64,000 bases of DNA from Sphingomonas sp. R647 (GCF_020177055.1 NZ_JAIQXT010000007.1:1-64000), one strand, 5' to 3'; shown: positions 1 to 9,669, counted from the stretch's first letter. Numbers and translations: made by a program. Notes: generated from the sequence alone by a model not told the origin.

Positions 1-64
1 CCCGCTCCCCCACCCGGCCACCCAACGACCGTGTATTCTATGGGTGGCCGGGTGGGGGAGCGGG
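1..64. repeat. 24-bp perfect inverted repeat with 16-nt loop
   Basis: Positions 1-24 and 41-64 are exact reverse complements, separated by a 16-nt loop. The arms are C-rich then G-rich and would form a very stable hairpin. It lies before the RcnB-like gene and could be the terminator of an unseen gene to the left, or a dispersed palindrome. No T-run follows on either strand, which favours a repeat or a non-canonical terminator. Confidence 0.85.
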
Positions 65-198
65 CCGGTGCCGTCTTCAGCGCAGCTGAAAACGACTCCC
101 TTTCACGCGGCTGAACTGTTCATTCCCGCGCCGTTCAGTCGCCGCTGCCTAATGTCCTCCCATACCGGCCAACAAGGCCGAGTCGAAGGAGGACGCAC

Positions 199-714
199 AT
201 GAAGAGATTTTTCGCAGCCGCGCTGATCGCCGCTGTCGCCATGCCGGTCATGGTTCCCGCCGCCAGCGCCCAGTCGCAGCGCGAAGTGCGCCGCGAGCGC
301 CAGGATCTGCGTGAGGAGCAGCGCGACCTGCGCGACGCGCGCCGCTATGGCGACCGCCGCGACGTGCGCCGCGAACAGCGCGACGTGCGTGAGGCGCGCC
401 GCGACTATCGCGGTGCCGTTCAGGATCGCAACCGCCGCTGGGGCGACAATGACTGGCGCACCCATCGCGGTTCGAATCGCGGTGTCTATGCCCGTGGCAA
501 CTGGCGCGCGCCGTTCCGCTATCAGGGCTTCCGCGCCGGCGTGCGCATCGCGCCGACCTATTATGGCAGCCGCTATTTCATCAGCGATCCGTGGCGCTAT
601 CGCCTGCCCCCGGCTAGCCGTTACCAGCGCTGGGTCCGTCACTATGACGACGTGTTGCTGGTCGACACCCGTCGCGGCACCGTCGTTCGGGTGATCCGCA
701 ACTTCTACTGGTAA
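199..714 (+). CDS. RcnB-family periplasmic protein
   Basis: The 171-residue product starts with a clear Sec signal peptide (about residues 1-24, cleavage after ASA). Next comes a very Arg/Asp/Glu-rich, probably helical segment (about 27-75) with repeated RREQRD-like units. The C-terminal part (about 100-171) carries the RcnB-type pattern: WRYRLPP, then DDVLLVD, then a terminal VVRVIRNFYW. RcnB proteins are small periplasmic proteins; in E. coli RcnB affects nickel/cobalt homeostasis, but many alphaproteobacterial members have no proven role. A GAAGGAGG ribosome site lies just before the ATG. It appears monocistronic, with a hairpin terminator directly after it. Metal-related function is inferred from family only. 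Confidence 0.85.
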   Translation: MKRFFAAALIAAVAMPVMVPAASAQSQREVRRERQDLREEQRDLRDARRYGDRRDVRREQRDVREARRDYRGAVQDRNRRWGDNDWRTHRGSNRGVYARGNWRAPFRYQGFRAGVRIAPTYYGSRYFISDPWRYRLPPASRYQRWVRHYDDVLLVDTRRGTVVRVIRNFYW

Positions 715-722
715 TACAAAAT

Positions 723-755
723 GGCCGCGCCGACGGATACGCTGTCGGCGCGGCC
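723..755. terminator. Hairpin terminator between convergent genes
   Basis: A perfect 12-bp stem (723-734 with 744-755) with a 9-nt loop lies 8 bases after the RcnB-like stop and before the end of the leftward pbpC gene. Position and strength fit a bidirectional terminator, although no long T-run follows. Confidence 0.75.
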
Positions 756-821
756 TATACTATGTACCGGCCCAGAAAGGGTAACGGACCGGCTGCGTCA
801 ACGCACCGAATCCATTTTGGT

Positions 822-3005
822 TCAGCGGACCGTAAACAACACCTGATCGACCACCCGACCGCCCGGCGCCACCAGCCGCAACTGGTGCCGTCCCGGCCCG
901 GCGAGCACCAGCGGCCGCGCATCGGCAGTGCCAAGATCACGTCCGTCGAGCAGCAGCCGGTGGCCGATCACTTCCCCCGACACGCTGATCGCCATGCGTT
1001 GCCGCTCGATCGGAATATCGGGGTCAAGCGCATAGACGCTGCCCGCCACCGGGCTGACGATGCGCGGCCGCCGCGCCACCGCCGGCGCCGCCGCGACTTG
1101 CGTCATCGCCGTCCCGGCCAGAAAATACTCCCGACGCGGCTGTTCGATATTGCCGCCAAAGCTGACCTGCCGCGCCTCGATCCCCTTGGGCTGCTCAGGC
1201 GCGCGGCCCGGCTGCTCGGCGTGCAGCGCCATCATCACGTCGCGCCACACCGGTGCCGCCCCGCTGGTCCCCGACACCGCGCGCATCGGATCGCCCTCGA
1301 GATTACCGACCCACACGCCGACCGTGTAGCGATCGGAAAAGCCGATACACCAATTGTCGCGCATCGCCTTCGACGTCCCCGTCTTTACCGCCGCCCAGAA
1401 CGGCAGGCGCAGCGCCGAATCCATGCCAAAGGTCGATGCCCGCGCGGCCGGATCGGCCAGCATGTCCGCGACCAGCCACGCGGCCTGCGGCGTCGTCGTC
1501 GGGCGCGCCTCGGCGTCCTTCGCCTCCGCGTCCACATGCAGCGGCGACCACCGCCCCCCGCGCGCGAGGCTGCGATAGGCCGCAACCTGCTCGACCAGAG
1601 TCACCTCCGCCGACCCCAGGGCGAGGCTGAAGCCGTAATAATCGCCGCTTTCGGTCAGCCCGCGATAACCGCTGTCCCACAGCCGGTCGCGAAACGCCTC
1701 CACCCCGGTCAGGATCAGGGTCCGCACCGCCGGCACGTTGAGCGACCCCGCCAGCGCCGATCGCGCACTCACCGGCCCCTTGAACGCGCGGTCGTAATTC
1801 TGCGGCACATACAGCCCCGACGCGGTGTCGAGCTGCACCGGACTATCGTCGAGGATCGATGCCGGGGTCAGATACCCCTTCTCGATCGCCTGCGCGTAAA
1901 GGAACGGCTTGAGCGTCGATCCCGCCTGCCGATAGCTCGCCGCGCCATCGACCGAGGGCGCGGTCGACGCCCCCCCGATCCCGCCGACCCAGGCGAGGAT
2001 TTCGCCGGTTTCATTGTCCGCAACGATCACCGCCCCATCGCGCGCGCGCGTGCCGCCAAGGCCAACCAGTTGCCGCCGAAGCGCCCGGATCGCGACGCGC
2101 TGCACGTCGAGGTCGATCGTGGTCTTCACCTTCAGCCCCGGCTGGGTCAGCATCCGGTTGGACAGGTGCATCGCCAGCCCCGGGTCGAGCGTCAGGCTGC
2201 GCGCCGGCCCGAGCATCGACGCAGCGGCGCCGGCAAAGCGACTGCAATCATCGTCCCGCGACAGCGCGCACGCCCGCCGCGCCACCGCATCCGCCCCCGC
2301 CGACGGATCGGGTAGCAGCGCGGCGAGCAGCAGCCCGTCGTCGCGGGTCAGCGCATCGGGCGTCTTGCCGAACAGCCCCAGCGCCGCCGCCCCGATCCCC
2401 TGCGCCTCACCCCGAAACCCGGCAAGGTTGAGATAGGCTTCAAGGATCTGATCCTTGCTCCACCCGCGTTCCAGCGCCGCCCCGGCGCGCATCTGGCGCA
2501 GCTTGTCCATGAACCCGCGCGATCCCGGCGCGGCGAGATCGGGCGAAAGATAGCCCGCAACCTGCATCGACAGCGTCGACGCCCCGCGTGCGCGCTTGCC
2601 CTCCAACCGGTCGCGGATCGACCCGGCAACGGCCCACCAATCGACCCCGTCATGGTCGCGGAACCGGCGATCCTCGGCGTTCGCAATCGCCTCGACGGCC
2701 TCGGGCGCAATCTTGTCGAGCGGCGTCCAGCCCAACCGCCGCGCCTGAAAATCGACCCGCGAGCTGTCGAGCAGCCGCCCCTCACGATCATACAACCACG
2801 CCTCGGACGGCTTCCACCCCGCCACCGTCGCGCGATGCGACGGCAGCGGCGGCGGCAGCGTCGCCCAGTCCACCGCGACATGCACGCCGGCCAGCGTGAG
2901 AATCGCCGCAACCGCAATGCGCGGCCCGGTCCACCACGCGCGGTGCGTCGCGGCTTCAAGGCGGGTCCACAGGCCGTGAAGCCGGTGCCAGAGCTTTCCC
3001 ACCAT
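822..3005 (-). CDS. pbpC: Penicillin-binding protein 1C (bifunctional transglycosylase/transpeptidase)
   Basis: A 727-residue membrane-anchored class A penicillin-binding protein that polymerises and may cross-link peptidoglycan in the periplasm. After a short cytoplasmic part and one membrane segment (about 27-48) comes the glycosyltransferase domain with EDRRF (111-115) and GASTLSMQ (141-148). The transpeptidase domain has the active-site STLK (363-366), SLN (421-423) and KTGTS (541-545). The C-terminal ~80 residues match the PBP1C-specific extra domain. I chose the ATG at 3005 (MVGKLW); a longer frame to 3068 would start inside an intergenic palindrome and lacks sense. It lies downstream of the alpha-2-macroglobulin gene on the same strand, the arrangement known in many Gram-negative bacteria, where the two are thought to defend and repair the wall. 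Confidence 0.93.
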   Translation of the reverse strand: MVGKLWHRLHGLWTRLEAATHRAWWTGPRIAVAAILTLAGVHVAVDWATLPPPLPSHRATVAGWKPSEAWLYDREGRLLDSSRVDFQARRLGWTPLDKIAPEAVEAIANAEDRRFRDHDGVDWWAVAGSIRDRLEGKRARGASTLSMQVAGYLSPDLAAPGSRGFMDKLRQMRAGAALERGWSKDQILEAYLNLAGFRGEAQGIGAAALGLFGKTPDALTRDDGLLLAALLPDPSAGADAVARRACALSRDDDCSRFAGAAASMLGPARSLTLDPGLAMHLSNRMLTQPGLKVKTTIDLDVQRVAIRALRRQLVGLGGTRARDGAVIVADNETGEILAWVGGIGGASTAPSVDGAASYRQAGSTLKPFLYAQAIEKGYLTPASILDDSPVQLDTASGLYVPQNYDRAFKGPVSARSALAGSLNVPAVRTLILTGVEAFRDRLWDSGYRGLTESGDYYGFSLALGSAEVTLVEQVAAYRSLARGGRWSPLHVDAEAKDAEARPTTTPQAAWLVADMLADPAARASTFGMDSALRLPFWAAVKTGTSKAMRDNWCIGFSDRYTVGVWVGNLEGDPMRAVSGTSGAAPVWRDVMMALHAEQPGRAPEQPKGIEARQVSFGGNIEQPRREYFLAGTAMTQVAAAPAVARRPRIVSPVAGSVYALDPDIPIERQRMAISVSGEVIGHRLLLDGRDLGTADARPLVLAGPGRHQLRLVAPGGRVVDQVLFTVR

Positions 3006-3112
3006 CGTCACCCCGGCCTTGTGCCGGGGTCCACCGGGAGGCGAGCGCGAAGCATGAGGCAGGAGCACCGGGCGTGCGGCGAAGTGGACCCCGGCACAAG
3101 GCCGGGGTGACG
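3006..3112. repeat. Paired palindromes: 29-bp perfect inverted repeat
   Basis: Positions 3006-3034 and 3084-3112 are exact reverse complements, separated by 49 bases. Each arm is itself a hairpin (CCCCGGC, loop CTTGT, GCCGGGG), so the element is two REP-like hairpins in opposite orientation. It fills most of the gap between the alpha-2-macroglobulin and pbpC genes. Similar GTCACCCCGGC palindromes are common between genes in sphingomonads (from memory). It may attenuate or protect the transcript between the two genes. Confidence 0.85.
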
Positions 3113-3152
3113 ACTGAATGTCGGCTTACGCATCACACCGGACCCACAGATC

Positions 3153-6100
3153 TCACCGCTGCGCCACCACCATCGGCTGGTTCGGCACCGCCGCGCGGAT
3201 CTCGGGCGAATACATCGCCTCGACCCGGCTCGGCGGCAGCTGCAGCCGGCCCGCCGCGTTCAGCCGCATCGCATAGCTCACACTGTGCGTGCCCCGCGGC
3301 ATCCACGCGAAGTAACCGCGCCACGCATCGCGCCCACGCTCGACATAGCTGGTCCCGCCGCTGCTGGTGCCTTCCGCAAGCATCTCCGACTGGCCGCCCA
3401 GCGACCCGATCACCGTCGCGCCCGCCGGCACCGGATCGCTGATCACCACCCAGTTGCGATCCGCGCTCGCCTCGACCGTCAGCGTCACCTTGAGCACGTC
3501 GCCGCGCGTCAGCACGCCTTTGGTCTTGGCCTGCACCACCTCAACCGCGCGGGTCAGCTTGTAGCCGGCATTCAACGGCTGGGTCAGCGGCACCGCCGCC
3601 TTGACCTGCACGCTCGCCCACGGCCCCGCCCCGCCCGACTGGCTCAGCACCAAAGGCGTCTGGGTGCGCGGCAGCGCGAACAACAGGCTGCGCTGCGGTT
3701 CCGCCAGCGGCCAGCCGCGCGTCACCACCTGCGTGCCCAGCGTCGCGGTCGTGATTCCGGCCACCTGCGCGGCGGGATAGACCCCCTCAAACTTGCGCGC
3801 GGCGATCACGCCCCATGCGTTCGCGGTGGTCGTGTCCCAATGCCCGCGTTGCTGGCGCAGCGACGCGCCGACCATCATCTTCGGCCCCTCACCCTGGAAT
3901 GCCGGACGGCCCAGCGTCGCCACCAGCGCCTTGAGCACCGATTCATCGCCCGACGCCATCAGCCACCACGGCGTATTGGCCTTGTCGGACAGGTCGATCC
4001 GCGTGCCTTCATAGACCAGCCGCGTCTTGAGCACGCCCTCCGCCGCCGCGCGCAGTTGCGCACCATTGGCAAGGCCGGGCACCCGGCCGAGCGCCGCGAT
4101 ATAATCGGCGAGCGTCGATGTCGGCATGTCCGCTGGCGTAATGCCCAGCTGCCCCAGCATCGCCGCCGACGCCGCGCCCTGGCGCGCCAGCGCCGCGAAC
4201 GCCGCGACCTTTTGCAGCCGGACATCGCCATAATCGTCACGCCGCAAGCGCCCGTCGAGCACCGCCTTCAGCGCCTCGATCATCCGCCCGCGCGATGCCT
4301 CGGGGATCGGCAGCCCGGCTTCCGCCGTGATCGACAGGATATAGCTGGTCAGCGCCTCCGACCCGCGCAGGCTCTCCGACGGGAAGTATCGCAGCAACCC
4401 GTCGCGATCGAGATACACCGGCAGCTCACCCGCCAGCCGGTTCCACGCACCCACATCGCCCAGCACCACCGCCTGCGACGTGCGCTGCTCGAAACAGCCA
4501 TAGGGATAGGCCGCCATATAATCGCGCACGCCCTGCAACGGCGGCACCAGCGTCTCGGTCAACCGCACCGTCACGCTGCCGACACCCGGCAGCGCGCCCG
4601 CGGGCGGCGCAATCGAAATCGGGCCGCCCTCGCCCACCCGGGCGAGCGTCGCGGCCCAGGTTTCGATCGGCACCGCCGGCGCAATATCCTGCACCACCGT
4701 CACCGCATCGACCGCCTTGCCCCCCGCATCGCGCGCGGTAACCTTCCACTGCAACTTGTCGAAGCCCTTGGGTGCGGTCAGGTTCCACGCGATCGGCACT
4801 GCGCCCCCGGCAGGAATCTCGACCGTCAGGTCGCGGCCCTGCGCCACATTGGGCGACAGCTCGACCTTCGCCGTCACCTTCATCGGCTTGTCCGACCCGT
4901 TGCGCAGCGTGAAGCCCGCCGAGAAGAAATCGCCGTCGCGCACCAGCGGCGGAATCCCGGCAAAGATGCTCAGATCCTGCGCCGTCCGCACCGCCGTCTC
5001 GCCCGTGCCGAACGTCTGGCCATTGTCGCCGACCGCCACCGCGACCAGCTTGAACGCGGTCAGCGCATCGCTCAGCGGCACATCGACCACCGCCTGCCCC
5101 TGCGCATTCAGCGGCACCGTTCCGCGCCACAACAGCACCGGCTGGAAATTCTCACGGTTCAGCGCCGACAGATCGCCGCCACCACCGCCGCCGGCCTCGA
5201 CCGCCTTGCGCCCATAATGGCGCTTGCCGACCACCTGCGTCTGCGCGGTGGAGGTCAGCACCGACAACGACCGCTCGCCCATCATCGCCTTGAGCACATC
5301 CAGGCTCTCGTTCGGGGCAAGCTGCAACAGCGCCTCATCGACCGCGACAAACGCGACATCGGCCTTGGGCGCGACGCTGCCATCGGGGTTCTTGACCTGC
5401 AGCGACACCTTCGCAGTGTCGCGCGCGGCATAGCGTTCCTTGTCCGCCTTGACGGTCACCGCCATGCGGTGCCCTTCCCAGCCGACCTTGATCTTCGCGA
5501 TGCCCATGCGGAAGCTCGGCTTGGCCAGATCGACCATCGCCGTCGGCTTGGCCCCCTCGCGCGAGAAGAACGGCAGGTTCCAGCGGCGCGCCAGATCGGA
5601 CCACCACAATTTCCACCCGCCGACGCGCCCGCGCACCGCCATCACCGACACGAACACATCGGGGGCATAGACGCCCTGCAACGGCACCTCGACCACCGGA
5701 TTGTCGCCCGACAATGTGGTGACAAAGCTCGACAGCACGCCCTCACGCTCGACCGTCACCAGCGCGGTCGCCTCCCGGAACGGCATCCGCACCTGGAAGC
5801 GCGCAGTGTCGGTGGACTTATATTCCTGCGCCTCGGCGATCACGTCCATCCGGTCGCCATTGTCGCCCCCGAACCACCAGTCATCCTCGCCCGCCAACCA
5901 CACCGACGTCGTCGCGCGCGCGACATTGCCCGCGCTGTCGGTGGTGGTCGCAACGACATGCACCTCGCCCGACACGCCCGGGTCGATCGAACATTGCGCG
6001 AGGCCGAGTTCGTCGGTCTTCGCCGAACAGGATGCGCCGATCTTGGTCGTACGCATGTTGTTTTCATAAGCGTAGAAGCCGCCGATCAGCCGCCGCCGCG

Positions 6101-8909
6101 CGGTCAGGATTTCGCGGCTGTACACCGCGACCTGAACCTTCTGGCCCTTCAGCGGCTTGCCCTGCGTATCCAGCGCGACAAAGCGCAGGCGCAAGTCGTC
6201 CTCCTTCATCAGCCAGCCATCGGTCTTGACGCCCAGCTGCACGCCCGAGCCGAACAGCGGGATGCCGCGCGATGCCGTCAGCACCTCACCATTGGCATCC
6301 TGATAATCCATCTCGACCCGCATCCGGCTGTTGCCGGTCAGCGTCTGCGGGATATCGACGCTGGTCCGCGCGGTGCCATCGGCGCCCAGCGTGACGGGCA
6401 GTGTCTGCATCGGCGGCAGGCTGTTTGCCTCGTCCTCCTCGCCATCGCCGTTGAGCGGCTTGGTCCCCTCCTCGATCGCGCGCCCGCCGAACGTGTAGCC
6501 GTCCCAGCCATCGGGCGTGTCGCTCTCGTCATAATAGCCGATGCGCAATTCGACCGGCAGGTTCGACGCCCCGCCCCCCGACAGATAGCCGACAAACAGG
6601 TCGAGCGGCAGCGTCTTGGGCCGCACCGCCGCTTCCTTCGGCCCGGCGACCGACGCCTTCATCGTCGGCAGCTTATACTCGTCGACCTTGATCGACTGGC
6701 TGGTCCAGACCGTCTCCTCGCCGCCCTTGCCGTCGGATTTCACGAACTGCAGGTTATAGTCGCCCATCGGCGCGCCCTGCGGCACGTTCCACTGGCTCTC
6801 GCCACTGCCCATCGCGCTGATCGCCACCGGCAGCTCGAACTGCGTGTCCGATCCGCTGTGCGACAGGCGCAATTTGCCGCTGAAGCCTTCGGGGAAGACG
6901 AAGCCATTCGCGACCGGGCGGCGCAAAATATGCTTCATGTTGACGCTCTCGCCCTGGCGAACCAGCGCGCGGTCGAACACGGTATGAACGATGTCGCTCG
7001 CGGCTTCGTAGCCATAGCGCAGGTCGAAGTCGTACGGCCGGATGCCCTCGCCCCACGCGGTCAGCGTAAAGCTCATGTCATCGCCCTTGCGCGCCGACAC
7101 CATCAGCGGCGGCGAGGAACCCTCCTCGCATCCGCCCCAGCTTTGCGGCTCGGGAATCCCCTGCGCCACCGCAAGCCGGCCGAACTGATCCGTCTGACCC
7201 GTCGCGAGCCCCTTGCCCGAACAGCTGTCGGTCACCCGCACCTGCGCGCCCGCAACCGGCTTGCCGCTATCGAGCGACGTCACCCACACCAGCGAGCCCT
7301 CACGACCCCATTTGAAATGCACCGCCATGTTGGTGACCAGCGCACCCGCCGCCACATAACGCGGCGCATCGCGGCCGAGCAGCGCCTTGCCCAATTGCGG
7401 CGACGCCAGCTCGACGACATAGAATCCGGGCTTGCCCAGCGGAATGCCGACGACCTCGAACTCCTTGCCCTTGCCGGGCAGCGCGATCGCCGGGAGCGCA
7501 GTGCCGGTCGCCCCGGTCAGGATCGACGCGGCACCGGTCTGGTTGATCGTGACCGTCTCGGCGCCTTTCTTGACCTCTTCGCTCTTGTAATCATCGGCAT
7601 CGTCGATCGTGCGCAGCCATTTGGCGATCTCGCCATCCGACGCATCGACGCGCAGCTGCTGCCCCGCGACGGTCAGCCCCTTGCCCTGCAGCGATGGTTC
7701 GACATTGCGCACCGTGACGGGCAGCACGCCGCCCTCCTGCGCCTCGATGATCCCGAACGGCGCGGCAAACTTCACCAGCGGCGGCGCCTCGTCGAACCGC
7801 ACCTCCAGCGGGAAGCGCTGGCCGTTGGACAGCACCCGCCCGCTCTCGTCCTTCAGCCCCTCGGGCAGCACCAGTTTGGCGGTAACCGATGCCGGGAGCG
7901 GTCCTGCAAACTTGATATCGCTGACCGTATTGGCGCGCTTGTCCTCGTCGCTCAGCGCGGGTTTCAGCTCCTTGCCATCGGGCAGCGAAATGCGGATCGC
8001 CTCGGCCTGTTCGCGCGGGATGCGCGCGGTAAAGCGGACCCACGCCTCCTTGACCGGATTACACCCCGCCTGCGGATTGACCCGCGAACATTCAAACCGC
8101 GCCTCAAACGGCTTGCGCACGGTAAAGTCGAAGCGCTGGTCCGCGCCCGCGGTCTTGCCGCCAGCCCCAGCCACGCCCGCGCCCCACACCAACGCCACAT
8201 CGCGTCCCGGCGGCAACGGTCGCCCGCACTTCAGCGCGACGACGTTGGACAGCACCCGCGCGCGATCCTCCGCCTTCTCTGGCAGCGCCTCGGCCATCCC
8301 GGCCTCGCTCAGGAAGTTGCGCACTTCCCAGCGCTTGGGATTCAGATCCTGCAGCAATTTGCCCGGCACTTCGGCTGCGAGCAGCTCGACCGGAATCTTC
8401 TCGCCAATCCCCTCGACCGCGCAATAGGCGTTGGCCGCGACCGACTGGCGCGTGGCGGGCATGTTGGTGCCGATCAGGAAGACCTGATCCTCCTCGATCT
8501 CGCCGCCCCAGCGCTGCGGCAGCATCGCCTTGACCGTGGGACCGCCCGAATCGACCGTAAACTCGCGCTTGCCCGACACGGCATAGCCGGCAACGCTCTT
8601 CAGCTTCTCGGCCAGCGCGATCTTGCACGTCGTTCCGCCGGGCAAGGGGCTCGCAAATTCCCAGACATAGGTCTGCTGATCGACCCAGCGCCCCTCGCCG
8701 CCAACCGCGCATTCGACCTTGATCGGGGAGGCCGCACGCGGATCGCCCAGCGCCACCATCGGCTGGCTGAAGCGCACGGTGTAGCGCTCGATCGCGCCGT
8801 CACCCATGCCGGGGGTGGCCAGCACCACCTGCGGGCTCGAATCGCCCCATGCCGCAATCGGCGTAAGGGCCAGGGCCAGAACCGCGGCGGCGCGTGCGAA
8901 CTGCTTCAT
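3153..8909 (-). CDS. Bacterial alpha-2-macroglobulin (thioester periplasmic protease inhibitor)
   Basis: A very large protein (about 1918 residues) of the bacterial alpha-2-macroglobulin family, thought to trap attacking proteases covalently in the periplasm. The start at 8909 gives a Sec signal peptide (MKQFARAAAVLALALTPIAA, cleavage near AWG). No lipobox Cys is present, so unlike E. coli YfhM it looks soluble rather than lipid-anchored. The thioester motif is YPYGCFEQ, with the reactive Cys at about residue 1472. N-terminal macroglobulin-like beta domains and a C-terminal alpha-alpha toroid and receptor-like region fit the length. Upstream ATGs at 8954 and 8918 are less good because they precede the signal peptide. 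It pairs with downstream pbpC. Confidence in family is high; the inhibitor role is inferred from homologues. Confidence 0.93.
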   Translation of the reverse strand: MKQFARAAAVLALALTPIAAWGDSSPQVVLATPGMGDGAIERYTVRFSQPMVALGDPRAASPIKVECAVGGEGRWVDQQTYVWEFASPLPGGTTCKIALAEKLKSVAGYAVSGKREFTVDSGGPTVKAMLPQRWGGEIEEDQVFLIGTNMPATRQSVAANAYCAVEGIGEKIPVELLAAEVPGKLLQDLNPKRWEVRNFLSEAGMAEALPEKAEDRARVLSNVVALKCGRPLPPGRDVALVWGAGVAGAGGKTAGADQRFDFTVRKPFEARFECSRVNPQAGCNPVKEAWVRFTARIPREQAEAIRISLPDGKELKPALSDEDKRANTVSDIKFAGPLPASVTAKLVLPEGLKDESGRVLSNGQRFPLEVRFDEAPPLVKFAAPFGIIEAQEGGVLPVTVRNVEPSLQGKGLTVAGQQLRVDASDGEIAKWLRTIDDADDYKSEEVKKGAETVTINQTGAASILTGATGTALPAIALPGKGKEFEVVGIPLGKPGFYVVELASPQLGKALLGRDAPRYVAAGALVTNMAVHFKWGREGSLVWVTSLDSGKPVAGAQVRVTDSCSGKGLATGQTDQFGRLAVAQGIPEPQSWGGCEEGSSPPLMVSARKGDDMSFTLTAWGEGIRPYDFDLRYGYEAASDIVHTVFDRALVRQGESVNMKHILRRPVANGFVFPEGFSGKLRLSHSGSDTQFELPVAISAMGSGESQWNVPQGAPMGDYNLQFVKSDGKGGEETVWTSQSIKVDEYKLPTMKASVAGPKEAAVRPKTLPLDLFVGYLSGGGASNLPVELRIGYYDESDTPDGWDGYTFGGRAIEEGTKPLNGDGEEDEANSLPPMQTLPVTLGADGTARTSVDIPQTLTGNSRMRVEMDYQDANGEVLTASRGIPLFGSGVQLGVKTDGWLMKEDDLRLRFVALDTQGKPLKGQKVQVAVYSREILTARRRLIGGFYAYENNMRTTKIGASCSAKTDELGLAQCSIDPGVSGEVHVVATTTDSAGNVARATTSVWLAGEDDWWFGGDNGDRMDVIAEAQEYKSTDTARFQVRMPFREATALVTVEREGVLSSFVTTLSGDNPVVEVPLQGVYAPDVFVSVMAVRGRVGGWKLWWSDLARRWNLPFFSREGAKPTAMVDLAKPSFRMGIAKIKVGWEGHRMAVTVKADKERYAARDTAKVSLQVKNPDGSVAPKADVAFVAVDEALLQLAPNESLDVLKAMMGERSLSVLTSTAQTQVVGKRHYGRKAVEAGGGGGGDLSALNRENFQPVLLWRGTVPLNAQGQAVVDVPLSDALTAFKLVAVAVGDNGQTFGTGETAVRTAQDLSIFAGIPPLVRDGDFFSAGFTLRNGSDKPMKVTAKVELSPNVAQGRDLTVEIPAGGAVPIAWNLTAPKGFDKLQWKVTARDAGGKAVDAVTVVQDIAPAVPIETWAATLARVGEGGPISIAPPAGALPGVGSVTVRLTETLVPPLQGVRDYMAAYPYGCFEQRTSQAVVLGDVGAWNRLAGELPVYLDRDGLLRYFPSESLRGSEALTSYILSITAEAGLPIPEASRGRMIEALKAVLDGRLRRDDYGDVRLQKVAAFAALARQGAASAAMLGQLGITPADMPTSTLADYIAALGRVPGLANGAQLRAAAEGVLKTRLVYEGTRIDLSDKANTPWWLMASGDESVLKALVATLGRPAFQGEGPKMMVGASLRQQRGHWDTTTANAWGVIAARKFEGVYPAAQVAGITTATLGTQVVTRGWPLAEPQRSLLFALPRTQTPLVLSQSGGAGPWASVQVKAAVPLTQPLNAGYKLTRAVEVVQAKTKGVLTRGDVLKVTLTVEASADRNWVVISDPVPAGATVIGSLGGQSEMLAEGTSSGGTSYVERGRDAWRGYFAWMPRGTHSVSYAMRLNAAGRLQLPPSRVEAMYSPEIRAAVPNQPMVVAQR

Positions 8910-9082
8910 TGAACCCATTCCCCCCGACAGGTCCGCGGAACCTACGCCCCTCACAGCAGGTGTCCAGTGTCAGCACCCGCGCATTCTCAGTTTCTGTCAG
9001 TGGTTCGCACCCGGCCCGTCCAGCACATCGAAGCCACCGCGGCACGACGCCGCGTCGACATTCAGATTGCAAGGAACACGAC

Positions 9083-9619
9083 ATGAAGAAGCTCGCTCTG
9101 GCACTCGCCGCCGCCCTCGCCACCATCACCACCCCCGCGCTGGCGCAGGACACCGAAGATTTCAGCGGCGCCAAGGCGACCGTGATTACCGGCTATGACG
9201 TGGTCGATCTCAACACCCCCGGCGTCCGCAACCCCGATGGCGTCATCTACGGCTTTGGCCTTGGCTATGACGTGCAAAAGGGCAGCACCGTGTTCGGCGT
9301 CGAAGCCGAAGTCGCCGACTCGACCGCAAAGCTCAAGGCCGGTGCCGCCACCGTCGCCGAAACCAGCCGCGACCTGTATATCGGCGGCCGCGTCGGCATC
9401 GTCACCGGCAAGACGCTGGTCTACGCCAAGGCGGGCTATTCCAACTTCCGCCTGCTCAGCATCGCCGGCAACGGCAACGCCGACGGCTTCCGCGTCGGTG
9501 CCGGCGTCGAACAGAAGCTGAGCGACAAGGTCTTCGCCAAGGTCGAATATCGCTACACCGACTATGAAGCGGGCGTGAGCCGCCATCAGGGGGTTGCCGG
9601 GATCGGCCTGCGCTTCTGA
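9083..9619 (+). CDS. Outer-membrane beta-barrel protein (OmpA/opacity-porin type)
   Basis: A 178-residue protein with a signal peptide ending TPALAQ and about eight amphipathic beta strands, ending in the hydrophobic/aromatic GIGLRF typical of outer-membrane barrels with a terminal Phe. The strand containing YAKAGYSN and the segment VFAKVEYRYTDYE are characteristic of the small beta-barrel (outer membrane protein beta-barrel / opacity porin) group. The start at 9083 is preceded by CAAGGAA; the longer open frame from 8894 lacks signal-peptide sense. It is divergent from the alpha-2-macroglobulin gene across a 173-base gap and is followed by a good hairpin terminator. Substrate or function cannot be told from sequence. 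Confidence 0.85.
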   Translation: MKKLALALAAALATITTPALAQDTEDFSGAKATVITGYDVVDLNTPGVRNPDGVIYGFGLGYDVQKGSTVFGVEAEVADSTAKLKAGAATVAETSRDLYIGGRVGIVTGKTLVYAKAGYSNFRLLSIAGNGNADGFRVGAGVEQKLSDKVFAKVEYRYTDYEAGVSRHQGVAGIGLRF

Positions 9620-9641
9620 TCCACAGCGCACTCCTCGATCC

Positions 9642-9669
9642 GGGGCTGGTCACGAAAGTGGCCGGCCCC
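9642..9669 (+). terminator. Hairpin terminator with GAAA tetraloop
   Basis: A 12-bp stem (9642-9653 with 9658-9669, two G-T pairs) closed by a GAAA tetraloop lies 22 bases after the stop of the beta-barrel gene. It fits a terminator, though only TT follows. Confidence 0.75.

Noticed and set aside
3006..3068. Start of pbpC at 3068
   Set aside because: The extra 21 codons lie in a palindromic intergenic repeat; the ATG at 3005 begins the real protein.
3285..8912. A rightward open frame of about 1875 codons opposite the alpha-2-macroglobulin gene
   Set aside because: It is rich in Arg/His/Pro with no recognisable domain; it is the GC-rich antisense shadow of a gene with clear motifs.
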